Assembly: GCF_964340395.1 (NCBI RefSeq)
Contig: NC_135550.1
Location: 2,405,501 to 2,469,500, forward strand
From: Glandiceps talaboti
Lineage: Eukaryota > Hemichordata > Enteropneusta > Spengelidae
DNA: 64,000 nucleotides
Direction: 5' to 3'
The stretch's first letter is position 1, and every line of letters starts with the position of its first letter. The position numbers and the translations under genes are program-made. The notes beneath the pieces are model-generated. The model did not search any database, was not told the origin of the DNA, and saw only the letters and a program-made list of their open reading frames with translations. Positions 50,801 through 60,330 of the stretch are shown in pieces.

Positions 50801-53800
50801 ACAAGAAATGGTCATACATGTATTCATGTTAAGAAATCTGACACATCAGCTGTAATTACTAATAGAATTTAGAAATGATCAGATCTTGTCAGAATTGTAT
50901 AGTAATGTTAGTATAGAATATCAATCATGTATAATAAAGTACATGTATGTCTTGGAAGTTTTGTCATTCATTAGTTATGCTCAACTCACATGATAACCAA
51001 TTTTCTGAAAATATTGATAGGCTAAGGGCTTTTGATGTGTGTGTAAACCTTATTCTGTCTCAGATTTTAACAGGTAAACTACATACATGTACCATCCATA
51101 GTTTGGCACCTGCATATTTCACCGTGAAGTGTCCTTACCTGTGCTTTACCCTTCGAATTTTAAGGTCATTTCTTGTACTTTGTCTGTTGAATATGAGTGA
51201 CTCACAGGTGTGTTACAGTAGTATTCTTGAAAAACTGCGAGTAGCCTCTTATGTAACACATCATGGACGAAAACTGATAATTGCAACTTGTGTTCTTGAT
51301 AAATATTTAAGATTCTAAGTTTCTGAAAGAGTGGATCTGAAGCTGCATTCCAATTCTTATCGGTACACGATATGATACGTACAGTTCACTTTTTGAATGA
51401 CTATTAGTCTACCCAGGTGAGTTGGGTATGTACTACCCCAAACCTCAACTTGTCCATACATGATATGTGGAAGAACCATGGAGTTATTTAACATGACAAG
51501 CACGAATTAAGGTACAATGGAACGGAAATCAGAGGAAGATTCCCATTACTGGCTACATGTTGTGTATGTGCTGTTTCCAGGATTAATTCTTATCAACTAC
51601 AACTCCAACAAAAGATGCACATTCAACCTTATGAATCACTGTTTCATGTAGTGTTCTGGTAGTCTCAATCTTATTCCTATCAAAGTTAGTGTTCCGGTGG
51701 TCTCAATCTTAGTCCTATTACTTTCAAAGTTAGTGTTCCAGTGATCTCAATCTTAGTCCTATTACTTTCAAAGTCAGTGTTCCGGTGATCTCAATCTTAG
51801 TCCTATTACTTTCAAAGTTAGTGTTCCGGTGATCTCAATCTTAGTCCTATTACTTTCAAAGTCAGTGTTCCGGTGGTCTCAATCTTAGTTCTATTACTTT
51901 CAAAGTCATTATTCCGGTGGTCTCAATCTTAGTCCTATTATTTTCAAAGTCAGTGTTCCGGTGGTCTCAATCTTAGTCCTATTACTTTCAAAGTCAGTGT
52001 TCCGGTGGTCTCATTCTTAGTCCTATTATTTTCAAAGTCAGTGTTCCGGTGGTCTCATTCTTAGCCCTATTACTTTCAAAGTGAAGTGTTCCGGTGGTCT
52101 CAATCTTAGTTCTATTACTTTCAAAGTCAGTATTCCGGTGGTCCCAATCTTAGTCCTATTACTTTCAAAGTGAAGTGTTCCGGTGATCTCAATCTTAGTC
52201 CTATTACTTTCAAAGTTAGTAATCCTGTGGTCCCAATCTTAGTCCTATTACTTTCAAAGTCAGTGTTCCGGTGATCTCAATCTTAGTCCTATTACTTTCA
52301 AAGTCAGTGTTCCGGTGGTCTCAATCTTAGTCCTATTACTTTCAAAGTTAGTGTTCCGGTAGTCTCAATCTTAGTCCTATTACTTTCAAAGTTAGTGTTC
52401 CAGTGATCTCAATCTTAGTCCTATTACTTTCAAAGTGAAGTGTTCCAGTGATCTCAATCTTAGTCCTATTACTTTCAAAGTGAAGTGTTCCAGTGATCTC
52501 AATCTTAGTCCTATTACTTTCAAAGTTAGTAATCCTGTGGTCCCAATCTTAGTCCTATTACTTTCAAAGTCAGTGTTCCGGTGATCTCAATCTTAGTCCT
52601 ATTACTTTCAAAGTTAGTATTCCGGTGGTCCCAATCTTACTCCTATTACTTTCAAAGTTAGTGTTCCAGTGATCCCAATCTTAGTCCTATTACTTTCAAA
52701 GTTAGTGTTCCAGTGGTCTCAATCTTACTCCTATTACTTTCAAAGTTAGTATTCCGGTAGTCTCAATCTTAGTCCTATTACTTTCAAAGTTAGTATTCCA
52801 GTGATCCCAATCTTAGTCCTATTACTTTCAAAGTTAGTATTCCGGTGGTCCCAATCTTACTCCTATTACTTTCAAAGTTAGTATTCCGGTGGTCCCAATC
52901 TTAGTCCTATTACTTTCAAAGTTAGTATTCCAGTGGTCCCAATCTTAGTCCTATTACTTTCAAATTTAGTATTCCGGTGGTCCCAATCTTAGTCCTATTA
53001 CTTTCAAAGTGAAGTGTTCCGGTGGTCCCAATCTTACTCCTATTACTTTCAAAGTTAGTATTCCGGTGGTCCCAATCTTAGTCCTATTACTTTCAAAGTT
53101 AGTATTCCGGTGATCTCAATCTTACTCCTATTACTTTCAAAGTTAGTATTCCGGTGGTCCCAATCTTAGTCCTATTACTTTCTAAGTTAGTGTTCCGGTG
53201 ATCTCAATCTTAGTCCTATTACTTTCAAAGTTAGTGTTCCAGTGGTCCCAATCTTAGTCCTATTACTTTCAAAGTTAGTGTTCCGGTGGTCTCAATCTTA
53301 GTCCTATTACTTTCAAAGTTAGTGTTCCGGTAGTCTCAATCTTAGTCCTATTACTTTCAAAGTTAGTGTTCCGGTAGTCTCAATCTTAGTCCTATTACTT
53401 TCAAAGTCAGTATTCCAGTGATCCCAATCTTAGTCCTATTACTTTCAAAGTTAGTGTTCCAGTGATCTCAATCTTAGTCCTATTACTTTCAAAGTTAGTG
53501 TTCCAGTGATCTCAATCTTAGTCCTATTACTTTCAAAGTTAGTGTTCCGGTGGTCTCAATCTTAGTCCTATTACTTTCAAAGTCAGTGTTCCGGTGATCT
53601 CAATCTTAGTCCTATTACTTTCAAAGTTAGTGTTCCAGTGGTCCCAATCTTAGTCCTATTACTTTCAAAGTCAGTGTTCCGGTGATCTCAATCTTAGTCC
53701 TATTACTTTCAAAGTCAGTATTCCGGTGATCTCAATCTTAGTCCTATTACTTTCAAAGTTAGTATTCCGGTGGTCTCAATCTTAGTCCTATTACTTTCAA

Positions 53801-56800
53801 AGTTAGTATTCTGGTGATCTCAATCTTAGTCCTATTACTTTCAAAGTGAAGTGTTCCGGTAGTCTCAATCTTAGTCCTATTACTTTCAAAGTGAAGTGTT
53901 CCGGTGGTCCCAATCTTACTCCTATTACTTTCAAAGTGAAGTGTTCCGGTGGTCCCAATCTTAGTCCTATTACTTTCAAAGTGAAGTGTTCCGGTGGTCC
54001 CAATCTTAGTCCTATTACTTTCAAAGTGAAGTGTTCCGGTGGTCCCAATCTTACTCCTATTACTTTCAAAGTTAGTGTTCCAGTGGTCCCAATCTTAGTC
54101 CTATTACTTTCAAAGTTAGTGTTCCGGTGGTCTCAATCTTAGTCCTATTACTTTCAAAGTTAGTGTTCCGGTAGTCTCAATCTTAGTCCTATTACTTTCA
54201 AAGTTAGTGTTCCGGTAGTCTCAATCTTAGTCCTATTACTTTCAAAGTCAGTATTCCAGTGATCCCAATCTTAGTCCTATTACTTTCAAAGTGAAGTGTT
54301 CCAGTGATCTCAATCTTAGTCCTATTACTTTCAAAGTTAGTGTTCCAGTGATCTCAATCTTAGTCCTATTACTTTCAAAGTTAGTGTTCCGGTGGTCTCA
54401 ATCTTAGTCCTATTACTTTCAAAGTCAGTGTTCCGGTGATCTCAATCTTAGTCCTATTACTTTCAAAGTTAGTGTTCCAGTGGTCCCAATCTTAGTCCTA
54501 TTACTTTCAAAGTTAGTGTTCCGGTGATCTCAATCTTAGTCCTATTACTTTCAAAGTCAGTGTTCCGGTGATCTCAATCTTAGTCCTATTACTTTCAAAG
54601 TTAGTATTCTGGTGATCTCAATCTTAGTCCTATTACTTTCAAAGTTAGTGTTCCAGTGATCTCAATCTTAGTCCTATTACTTTCAAAGTTAGTATTCTGG
54701 TGATCTCAATCTTAGTCCTATTACTTTCAAAGTGAAGTGTTCCGGTGGTCCCAATCTTAGTCCTATTACTTTCAAAGTGAAGTGTTCCAGTGGTCCCAAT
54801 CTTAGTCCTATTACTTTCAAAGTTAGTGTTCCAGTGATCTCAATCTTAGTCCTATTACTTTCAAAGTTAGTGTTCCGGTGATCTCAATCTTAGTCCTATT
54901 ACTTTCAAAGTCAGTGTTCCGGTGATCTCAATCTTACTCCTATTACTTTCAAAGTTAGTGTTCCGGTGGTCCCAATCTTAGTCCTATTACTTTCAAAGTG
55001 AAGTGTTCCGGTGATCTCAATCTTAGTCCTATTACTTTCAAAGTGAAGTGTTCCGGTGGTCCCAATCTTAGTCCTATTACTTTCAAAGTGAAGTGTTCCG
55101 GTGATCTCAATCTTAGTCCTATTACTTTCAAAGTGAAGTGTTCCGGTGGTCCCAATCTTAGTCCTATTACTTTCAAAGTGAAGTGTTCCGGTGGTCCCAA
55201 TCTTAGTCCTATTACTTTCAAAGTGAAGTGTTCCGGTGGTCCCAATCTTACTCCTATTACTTTCAAAGTGAAGTGTTCCGGTGGTCCCAATCTTACTCCT
55301 ATTACTTTCAAAGTGAAGTGTTCCGGTGGTCCCAATCTTAGTCCTATTACTTTCAAAGTGAAGTGTTCCGGTGGTCCCAATCTTACTCCTATTACTTTCA
55401 AAGTGAAGTGTTCCGGTGGTCCCAATCTTACTCCTATTACTTTCAAAGTGAAGTGTTCCGGTGGTCCCAATCTTAGTCCTATTACTTTCAAAGTGAAGTG
55501 TTCCGGTGGTCCCAATCTTACTCCTATTACTTTCAAAGTGAAGTGTTCCGGTGGTCCCAATCTTAGTCCTATTACTTTCAAAGTGAAGTGTTCCGGTGGT
55601 CCCAATCTTACTCCTATTACTTTCAAAGTGAAGTGTTCCGGTGGTCCCAATCTTACTCCTATTACTTTCAAAGTGAAGTGTTCCGGTGGTCCCAATCTTA
55701 CTCCTATTACTTTCAAAGTGAAGTGTTCCGGTGGTCCCAATCTTAGTCCTATTACTTTCAAAGTGAAGTGTTCCGGTGGTCCCAATCTTACTCCTATTAC
55801 TTTCAAAGTGAAGTGTTCCAGTGGTCTCAATCTTAGTCCTATTACTTTCAAAGTCAGTGTTCCGGTGGTCCCAATCTTAGTCCTATTACTTTCAAAGTCA
55901 GTGTTCCGGTGGTCCCAATCTTACCCCTATTACTTTCAAAGTGAAGTGTTCCGGTGATCTCAATCTTAGTCCTATTACTTTCAAAGTGAAGTGTTCCGGT
56001 GGTCCCAATCTTACTCCTATTACTTTCAAAGTGAAGTGTTCCAGTGGTCTCAATCTTAGTCCTATTACTTTCAAAGTCAGTGTTCCGGTGGTCCCAATCT
56101 TACCCCTATTACTTTCAAAGTGAAGTGTTCCGGTGGTCCCAATCTTAGTCCTATTACTTCTTATGATTAAATAGTTAAATGTAGTTTTCAGTAAATGTAT
56201 TTGTCAATCTATTTGCATCGCATCATTGGTGACGTTTAATTCATTACTCATATAATTTAGATCACTAATGTGGCTTGTATGAAATAAGTTGGAATTATCA
56301 GCATATAGTCTAAAGTCAAAGAAATTAGAGGAAAATACTGTCATTGATATAAACAAGAAACAGAGTGGGTCCTTGGATTGATTCAACATCTGATTGACTG
56401 ACTAATTATTTGTAAGTTTCTCTTGCTGTGTAAATTTGTAAATATCATCTAATTATTTTCATTGAATGAGGTCAATCTCGATGAGTTGTTTTGTCAACTA
56501 TTTTTGTCCTCATTTTCTCATTTGAAAACAAAGATAACTGATGGCGAATTGCTTAACGAAAATTTACACCAAATAAAATGACAGATTCACATCTTTTCAA
56601 AAGATATTTAGTAGATACCTAACCTGGCCTGGCCTGTACCTGCATTTTATAATGGCCGTGCCTGTCAGCTGACTCCGCCAAATTTTAATATGCACAAATC
56701 AGGTTCACTTCCTATTAATTTAGACCTAAAAAAATAATTGTTTGGTTCCAGTTACCTGACCCCCATCTAGCTTTTCACTGCCCCCAACCTTTTTTTATGT

Positions 56801-57800
56801 ATTTGAGAAAAAATAATAAAATCACAAAAAATTGTGTGAAGTCTCACGAAAACGAGTGGATGTGGAAACTGACATAAACTTAAAAATACACTAAAACTGT
56901 TCTTCCAATCTGTAATGACTGTACATCTGATAGGAAGAAATAAACAACACAGAGACCATTTGGAAAACAGAGGAAAACCTGAACTAGAGATACTCACATA
57001 GAAAAAAATACAATAAAATAAAATATAAAATCTACCAACCCCACCTATTTTATAATTGCGAGTAATCAGAACCACACATTTTTTTTAATTAGGCCTTTAA
57101 TACATGTAAAGAATGTTTACTAGTACCTTATCTTTTCGGACTTTTAAAAGTCGACTTTTATCGACCCATTGCCATTTCTGCATGCGAGAGTTCCATAACA
57201 TAAACCCAGCACCAGCATCGAGAATCCCTTTCTTATCGCGTCTTCCACTGGGATATCTTGGCATCGTTTATCTTGGAGTAAAATATACATGTACGTATTA
57301 CAAAATGCTCATTTCATTCAGAAATATATTTTGAAAAAAATATTTCACACATTCAGTAGCCCACACAAACTGAATATCAATCAATCTTTATTACACTACA
57401 CACACAAACTGAATATCAATCAATCTATATTACCGCTACACCACAGACAACTAAGAAGTTGTATACTTGGCTGTGGCTACACACACTACCAGAGAGGTAT
57501 GGTACAAATTTTGAAAAACAAAATGAAGTATGAAATGAAATAGGTACGATAGGTACGATTGTCATAGACAACAGTTCGCATCCAGACGAGAATCGGAGGT
57601 TTCAGAAGTGGATGCCTTTGTTTTTCAAGGAATATTTAGCTCAAGGAAATTAATCTCCGAAACTTAAAATAGAATGATACTCGAAAGAGTAAGGTTCAGT
57701 ATAATATTTGACTTACCAGTTGAGATTTAAACAACAAGAAGCGTCCTTTCACAGTTTCAGTTTATATCGATCTATCCACAGTTTCTGCTTTGAAGTTGAT
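37370..57800 (-). CDS. KATNBL1: KATNBL1-like gene (katanin regulatory subunit B1-like 1), eight coding exons
   Basis: Spliced minus-strand gene of about 20 kb. Joining the eight exons listed separately keeps every intron phase and gives 334 aa (human KATNBL1 is about 300). The N-terminal part is basic and low in complexity. The C-terminal part is the katanin con80 domain: MTFWYRSPSALVTYILRIN, ACFDLLPTLRKLLSSQFED, YIIAALDMLRTILRHWWKQF and a final PGNLGKKAQVNYV, each parallel in order to human KATNBL1 ([60 protein letters not shown]). In vertebrates this protein binds katanin A subunits and tunes microtubule severing in competition with KATNB1. WD40 repeats of true KATNB1 are absent, so KATNBL1 fits better. 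Introns are filled with minisatellites and mobile elements. Confidence 0.88.
37610..37710. repeat. G-rich tract with 20-base G run
   Basis: GGGGATGGTGGTAGGGGG units followed by a G homopolymer at 37685-37704, in the last intron of the KATNBL1-like gene. Confidence 0.9.
38129..38242 (-). CDS. KATNBL1: KATNBL1-like coding exon 7
   Basis: The donor TCA|GTAAGT is at 38123-38128. Two acceptors are possible. GGTTACAG (exon start 38242) keeps the con80 frame YIIAALDMLRTILRHWWKQF. The nearer ATTATTGCAG would shift to a non-homologous frame, so it was rejected. Confidence 0.87.
38600..39400 (-). other. Intron region with a possible membrane-protein-like frame
   Basis: A minus-strand frame whose first ATG is near 39020 (MATLVAWRTPALVTFTGFH...SFYVWFQLLSP) is hydrophobic like one or two membrane helices. 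The start context is good (ATCATGG). No homologue is recognised, and neighbouring frames are equally long, so this may be chance. Confidence 0.2.
39405..39650. repeat. Dispersed repeat, copy 2 (partner at 34625-34830)
   Basis: Same block order as the partner copy with small insertions. Located inside a KATNBL1-like intron. Confidence 0.65.
39934..40433. mobile_element. Putative fold-back element, about 500 bp
   Basis: AGTTTCTGTACGGCGACAA at 39934 pairs with TTGTCGCCGTACGGAAACT at 40415-40433. CAGCCATACGTTACAGCGGT at 39975 pairs with the complementary block at 40340-40366. Between these blocks the arms differ by small indels. No transposase frame was recognised. Confidence 0.65.
40434..42686. 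other. Intron sequence with a degenerate ~125-bp repeat and otherwise nothing recognised
   Basis: At about 40900-41170 two tandem units share ACAAATCTGA(G/A)TA(A/G), CTCCCCCC and CACACCA(G/A)ATATC(A/G)AA. At 41230-41275, CTAAAGCTACGCTTTCAGC and CTTTCGCTGACAGCAGAGC follow; they are probably interspersed repeat. From 41280 to 42686 I see no exon. Confidence 0.45.
42687..42785 (-). CDS. KATNBL1: KATNBL1-like coding exon 6
   Basis: Acceptor TTTTGCAG at 42786-42787 and donor GA|GTAAGT at 42681-42686. Phase 2 on both sides. Encodes IKEKSWNGLTLSMGACFDLL then PTLRKLLSSQFE, the middle of the con80 domain. Confidence 0.9.
43230..43311 (+). pseudogene. THAP-domain first exon, left arm copy
   Basis: ATG at 43230 opens MACCQAYGCKNRVGKVSGKS, then FFISRFQ up to a potential donor at 43312. 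The C-x(5)-C pattern and the CKNR motif match THAP starts. The remaining zinc ligands (C-x2-H) and the AVPTF box would lie on exons that are not here. Confidence 0.75.
43592..43673 (-). pseudogene. THAP-domain first exon, right arm copy
   Basis: Mirror copy of 43230-43311 with the same residues, read on the minus strand. Both copies face the centre of the element. Confidence 0.75.
44036..44427. repeat. Exact tandem duplication, 2 x 196 bp, copying most of a coding exon
   Basis: 44036-44231 and 44232-44427 appear identical base for base. Each copy contains the 3' part of the con80 exon (from ACATTCTGG) with its donor, plus about 95 bp of downstream intron. The copy nearer the 5' side of the gene continues into the full exon; the other is a partial extra exon. 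Confidence 0.95.
44330..44496 (-). CDS. KATNBL1: KATNBL1-like coding exon 5
   Basis: Acceptor ATATTTTTGCAG at 44497-44498 and donor AAAAG|GTAACC at 44324-44329. Enters in phase 0 and leaves in phase 2. Encodes ILEGHDTMITIISSRQFQLQ, then AAMTFWYRSPSALVTYILRI and VDLLPLITK, the start of con80. Confidence 0.92.
44857..44896. repeat. Short TA microsatellite
   Basis: About 18 TA copies interrupted once. Confidence 0.9.
45012..45290 (-). mobile_element. LINE 3' UTR fragment with ATTT-type tail
   Basis: On the minus strand the end GGCTTTATGCCCGTTGGTTT followed by ACCTGAATAAATAAATAAAT is a typical LINE 3' terminus. The rest is AT-rich UTR-like sequence without RT motifs. A severely 5'-truncated copy in an intron. 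Confidence 0.65.
45291..45904. other. Intron sequence, nothing recognised
   Basis: Several 60-codon frames overlap on both strands without recognisable content. Confidence 0.5.
45905..46117 (-). CDS. KATNBL1: KATNBL1-like coding exon 4
   Basis: Acceptor AAACTTTCAG at 46118-46119 and donor GAG|GTAAAA at 45899-45904. Phase 0 on both sides, 71 codons. Starts KSPQKRGHKPSQCK and continues with a Ser/Asp-rich linker (SDDCSVQSDTTSDSGDKKK). This is the low-complexity part before con80, also Ser-rich in human KATNBL1. Confidence 0.87.
46624..46687 (-). CDS. KATNBL1: KATNBL1-like coding exon 3
   Basis: Acceptor GTCTTTCAG at 46688-46689 and donor AGG|GTAAGG at 46618-46623. Enters in phase 2. Encodes YPCFKVPAKKACVLPLKSHN, comparable with the human NPCYRKK stretch. 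Confidence 0.82.
46872..48785. repeat. 16-bp minisatellite, about 119 copies, inside a KATNBL1-like intron
   Basis: Unit CTTGGTGTAAGTGTAA with variants GTTAG, TTGATG, TTGACG, AAATTG and GTAGGT. Variants cluster in phases, for example the GATGTAGGTATAAC type recurs in the right half. Minus-strand frames through it are artefacts. Confidence 0.97.
48846..48904 (-). CDS. KATNBL1: KATNBL1-like coding exon 2
   Basis: Acceptor TTTTTTCACAAG at 48905-48906 and donor AAAAG|GTAAAT at 48840-48845. Enters in phase 0 and leaves in phase 2. Encodes GKNPPIQPSPYAENVVPKK; the join gives KKS-YPCFK. Located 60 bp from the 16-bp minisatellite. Confidence 0.75.
48905..49180. other. Intron sequence
   Basis: AT-rich, no feature. 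Confidence 0.5.
49181..49600. repeat. Dispersed degenerate repeat (TTAATTATGCAAATTAG family)
   Basis: Two units of about 130 bp share AAATATGCAA(C/A)TGA(A/G)CAATTAATTGAC, ACCTTTGC and GGTACAGTCCT / GGTGCAGTCCT. Similar in style to the clusters at 15.8 and 35 kb, but with a different sequence. Confidence 0.6.
50040..50640 (+). mobile_element. LINE ORF1-like remnant
   Basis: A frame at 50400-50600 reads SDDQNQYSRWENIEIHGIPE, followed by VIKMISPDM and VTHRIGKRT. This resembles the RRM-type core of LINE ORF1 proteins (QYSRRNN.xIxGIPE ... HRIG). An upstream frame (50048-50263), rich in Lys and Ser, may be its N-terminal part. A stop and frame change lie between them. No EN/RT follows. Clade uncertain. 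Confidence 0.5.
50641..51645. other. Intron sequence, nothing recognised
   Basis: The 123-codon plus-strand frame at 50947-51318 starts with a real ATG but has no recognisable motif. I do not call it a gene. Confidence 0.45.
51650..56155. repeat. 4.5-kb minisatellite of 44/45-bp units, about 100 copies
   Basis: The unit contains CCTATTACTTTCAAAGT, then TAGTGTTCCGG (44-bp type) or GAAGTGTTCCGG (45-bp type), TGGTC(C/T)CAATCTTA and G/C at one site. The left two thirds mix types, mostly 44 bp. Between about 54995 and 55850 some twenty successive units are of the 45-bp type and nearly identical. It lies in the first coding intron of the KATNBL1-like gene. Confidence 0.97.
56200..56400 (-). mobile_element. 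LINE reverse transcriptase fragment
   Basis: The minus strand reads QGPTLFLVYIND in one frame, then after a shift FFDFRLYADNSNLFHTSHIS. This is the motif B-to-C stretch of a non-LTR reverse transcriptase, with YADN in place of YADD. It is short, frameshifted and inactive. Confidence 0.75.
56401..57110. other. Intron sequence, nothing recognised
   Basis: AT-rich, only spurious frames. Confidence 0.5.
57127..57264 (-). CDS. KATNBL1: KATNBL1-like coding exon 1 (start codon)
   Basis: ATG at 57264 (A at -3) with a TAA in frame upstream; donor AAG|GTACTA at 57121-57126. 46 codons: MPRYPSGRRDKKGILDAG...WQWVDKSRLLKVRKDK. It leaves in phase 0, as exon 2 requires. A possible acceptor (TTACTCCAAG) at 57272-57273 pairs with a strong upstream donor at 57711. 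Sequence similarity to the vertebrate N-terminus is weak, so this exon rests on splice signals, phase and position. Confidence 0.6.
57363..57436. repeat. Short direct repeat, 2 copies
   Basis: ACACAAACTGAATATCAATC is present twice, followed by AATCT(T/A)TATTAC, a SINE/LINE-tail-like motif. Confidence 0.6.
57717..57800 (-). other. KATNBL1: Probable 5' UTR exon of the KATNBL1-like gene
   Basis: Minus strand AAATCTCAACTG|GTAAGTCAAA is a near-consensus donor at 57711-57716. The upstream edge is unknown. The region to about 58060 has more CpG than the surroundings and may be a bidirectional promoter: on the plus strand CTTTTG|GTAAGTATCC near 58065 is also a good donor. Confidence 0.45.
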
Positions 57801-57871
57801 AATCTCTGTTTATGTTTTCATTGAGTTCGAAAAATGAAACCTGTTACGCCATTGGTTCATAGTGATTCCTC

Positions 57872-58000
57872 TTAGCCAATTATAATATAGTTTGTATAAG
57901 AAATTGAGGGTGGGTTCGTCGACGAGGGCGCCTTTTCCGGTTTCAGATCGACAACTTGACGATAAACTTCACCGTTCACAGTTTCATGTTTACAATCCAT
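57872..58000 (-). other. Small open frame, 42 codons, uncertain
   Basis: ATG at 58000 (context GAGATGG) opens MDCKHETVNGEVYRQVVDLK, then PEKAPSSTNPP, and stops at 57872. The composition is protein-like and it lies in the putative promoter or first-exon area of the KATNBL1-like gene. It may be an upstream ORF, an alternative first exon or chance. Confidence 0.25.
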
Positions 58001-58171
58001 CTCTAGACACCAATACCCACGGAAAGCGAAGAAGTTATCATAAAGTAACAACAAAGTGAATCTTTTGGTAAGTATCCCAAGAAAAATCTAAACCAGAAAA
58101 CTTTGGATTTTGTGTTGTGCAGTATATTTCCCTGGGGCAGCGAATACTAAGGCTACAGTCGGAATGTTACC

Positions 58172-58255
58172 GGGGGGGGGGGGGGGGTGTGCATGAAAAA
58201 AAAATCAGGGGTCCGAGGGGTAGGGGAATGAAAATTATGGTCGGGGGGGGGGGGC
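58172..58255. repeat. G homopolymers in a G-rich patch
   Basis: A 16-base G run at 58172-58187 and another near 58243. Prone to length error in sequencing. Confidence 0.9.
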
Positions 58256-58414
58256 ACGAATATTTTGCTCATGAACGAAATTAAACCCCAAGTACATGTG
58301 AAAATTCAATAAGACCTAAACTAAAGCTAGTACTAGTAGTAGTACTAGGTGGGTGACTGCTATGAGAATGTGTCTGTATACTATATGCGCCTGTATCTCT
58401 CTACCCCCTGTCTG

Positions 58415-58495
58415 CCTGTATGTATGTATGTATGTATGTATGTATGTATGTATGTGTATGTGTGTGTGTATGTATGTATGTATGTATGTATGTTA
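58415..58495. repeat. ATGT tetranucleotide microsatellite
   Basis: About 20 copies of TATG/TGTA with a central TGTGTGTG interruption. Confidence 0.93.
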
Positions 58496-58940
58496 GTTAT
58501 GAGAGTTAATAATTTTCCATTTGACAAATCATTGAGAATTCAGACAGCTCATTTCCAAAAATAGTATTAAAAAAATCAAAATGAAAAAAAAATGATATGT
58601 TCAAATGCAACCGGTTGAACAATTTCCTAGATATGCAAAAGTGTAACCCGGCAGGCTATTGGCATGCTATGAAACAATTCAATGATTTCAGTGAGCCTAA
58701 CAGTCAAATCCAGACACCTTCTATCTCACCTTTCATTTTTCAAAATTATACTGGCATTCATATTTTTTATCAACAATCGTTAAATAACAGGGTATCTTTT
58801 CTTTAATCTATTACACCAAAGATCTGGTTGTTTATTGTTAGGGGTACGAAGTCATACAAATACAGAATGGATATACCATAGCATAGGCTGGATTACTCTT
58901 TAGGTAAGATGGAAATGTTAACTGGCAATTTTAATGTATA
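58496..58940. other. Intergenic, nothing recognised
   Basis: Short frames only. Confidence 0.5.
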
Positions 58941-58947
58941 AATATAT

Positions 58948-59532
58948 CATCACATGTAGTGTTCCTCGCAGTCTTACCATATTGTTAATGGTGCAGCTGG
59001 TAATCTTTCTGTATAGGAGGACAGTAATATCATCACATGTAGTGTTCCTCACAGTCTTACCATATTGTTAATGGTGCAGCTGGTAATCTTTCTGTACAGG
59101 AGGACAGTAATATCATCACATGTAGTGTTCCTTGCAGTCTTACCATATTGTTAATGGTGCAGCTGGTAATCTTTCTGTACAGGAGGACAGTAATATCATC
59201 ACATGTAGTGTTCCTCGCAGTCTTACCATATTGTTAATGGTGCAGCTGGTAATCTTTCTGTACAGGAGGACAGTAATATCATCACATGTAGTGTTCCTCG
59301 CAGTCTTACCATATTGTTAATGGTGCAGCTGGTAATCTTTCTGTACAGGAGGACAGTAATATCATCACATGTAGTGTTCCTCACAGTCTTACCATATTGT
59401 TAATGGTGCAGCTGGTAATCTTTCTGTACAGGAGGACAGTAATATCATCACATGTAGTGTTCCTGGCAGTCTTACCATATTGTTAATGGTGCAGCTGGTA
59501 ATCTTTCTGTATAGGAGGACAGTAATATCATC
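58948..59532. repeat. 83-bp minisatellite, about 7 copies
   Basis: Units contain AGTAATATCATCACATGTAG, TGTTCCTCGCAGTCTTACC, ATTGTTAATGGTGCAGCTGG and TTTCTGTACAGGAGGAC. They differ at one or two sites. The first copy lacks part of the unit. A LINE remnant begins within the last unit. Confidence 0.95.
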
Positions 59533-60330
59533 TGTTGGAACATTAATGGATTGTGTAACAAGTTCCTTGACCTTGACTTTATTACTTATGTGCAAGTTAT
59601 ATTACTAAATTTGATGTTATTTGCCTTACTGAAACTTGGACGCGTAGCTTTTTACAATTTAATTTACCGGAGTATACATTGTGTAAATTTAGCATGATAA
59701 AAAGGTGCTCTGTTTGGAAAATATTCTGGTGGGGTTTCACTTTTTGTCAAAAGTTCATTACATGAAAGTGTTAATCAACTTCCAAGTGCTTCAAATGATA
59801 TTCTGTGGGTAAAAGTACATCTGAATAATAAGTATGTAACTCGCATCTGCTTAGTATGTGTTGTATATCTCTCGCCAGAAGGTTCTTCACAATATGCTAA
59901 TGCAAATAGTTTTCAAGTCTTAGAAGATTATGTTGGTAAGTACACAGCTATGTTCAGTAATTGTCCTTTAATTGTGGTTGTACATTTGGTTGTACAAAGT
60001 GGTTTTAGAAAGAATTGTAGTAATGTCGACAATATAACAATATATTCATTTTGGATACCGCTATCTGGAAATATCTGTCTAAACACAAGTCTCACCTTTA
60101 CTGCGCTTTCATTGACTTTGAAAAAGCTTTTGACAAAATTGACCATACTGCCATGTTTTATAAGCTGCTAAAAATAGGTATTAGAGGTAAAATGTTAAAT
60201 GTTTAAAATCAATGTACAAAATGTAAAATCTTGTGTAAGATCACCTCATGGTATTAGTGAATTTTTCAATTGTACATATGGCGTACGACAGGGTTCCATT
60301 TTGTTCCCATTCACGGCCCGTCTAATTACC
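59533..60330 (+). mobile_element. Decayed LINE with endonuclease and reverse transcriptase remnants
   Basis: Near 59540, WNINGLCNKF is the start of an apurinic-type endonuclease (compare SxNVRGLxNK). ICLTETW follows in a shifted frame, then DILWVKVHLNNKYVTRICLV and VVYLSPEG. After an apparent internal deletion (about 59975-60000) the reverse transcriptase appears: YCAFIDFEKAFDKIDHTAMF (motif A, about 60095-60155) and GVRQGSILFP (motif B, about 60280). At least three frame changes and several stops are present; motif C is not found. Old inactive copy; clade not determined. Confidence 0.8.

Noticed and set aside
50947-51318. 123-codon plus-strand frame
   Set aside because: Starts with ATG but has no recognisable domain, biased codon pattern or neighbouring signals.
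54998-55957. Open frames of about 300 codons with a 15-residue repeat on both strands
   Set aside because: They follow exactly from a 45-bp minisatellite period without stops. Nothing suggests translation, and the array is inside an intron.
37370-57264. Assignment as KATNB1 (katanin p80) itself
   Set aside because: No WD40 exons are present. The short basic/Ser-rich N-terminus plus con80 fits KATNBL1.
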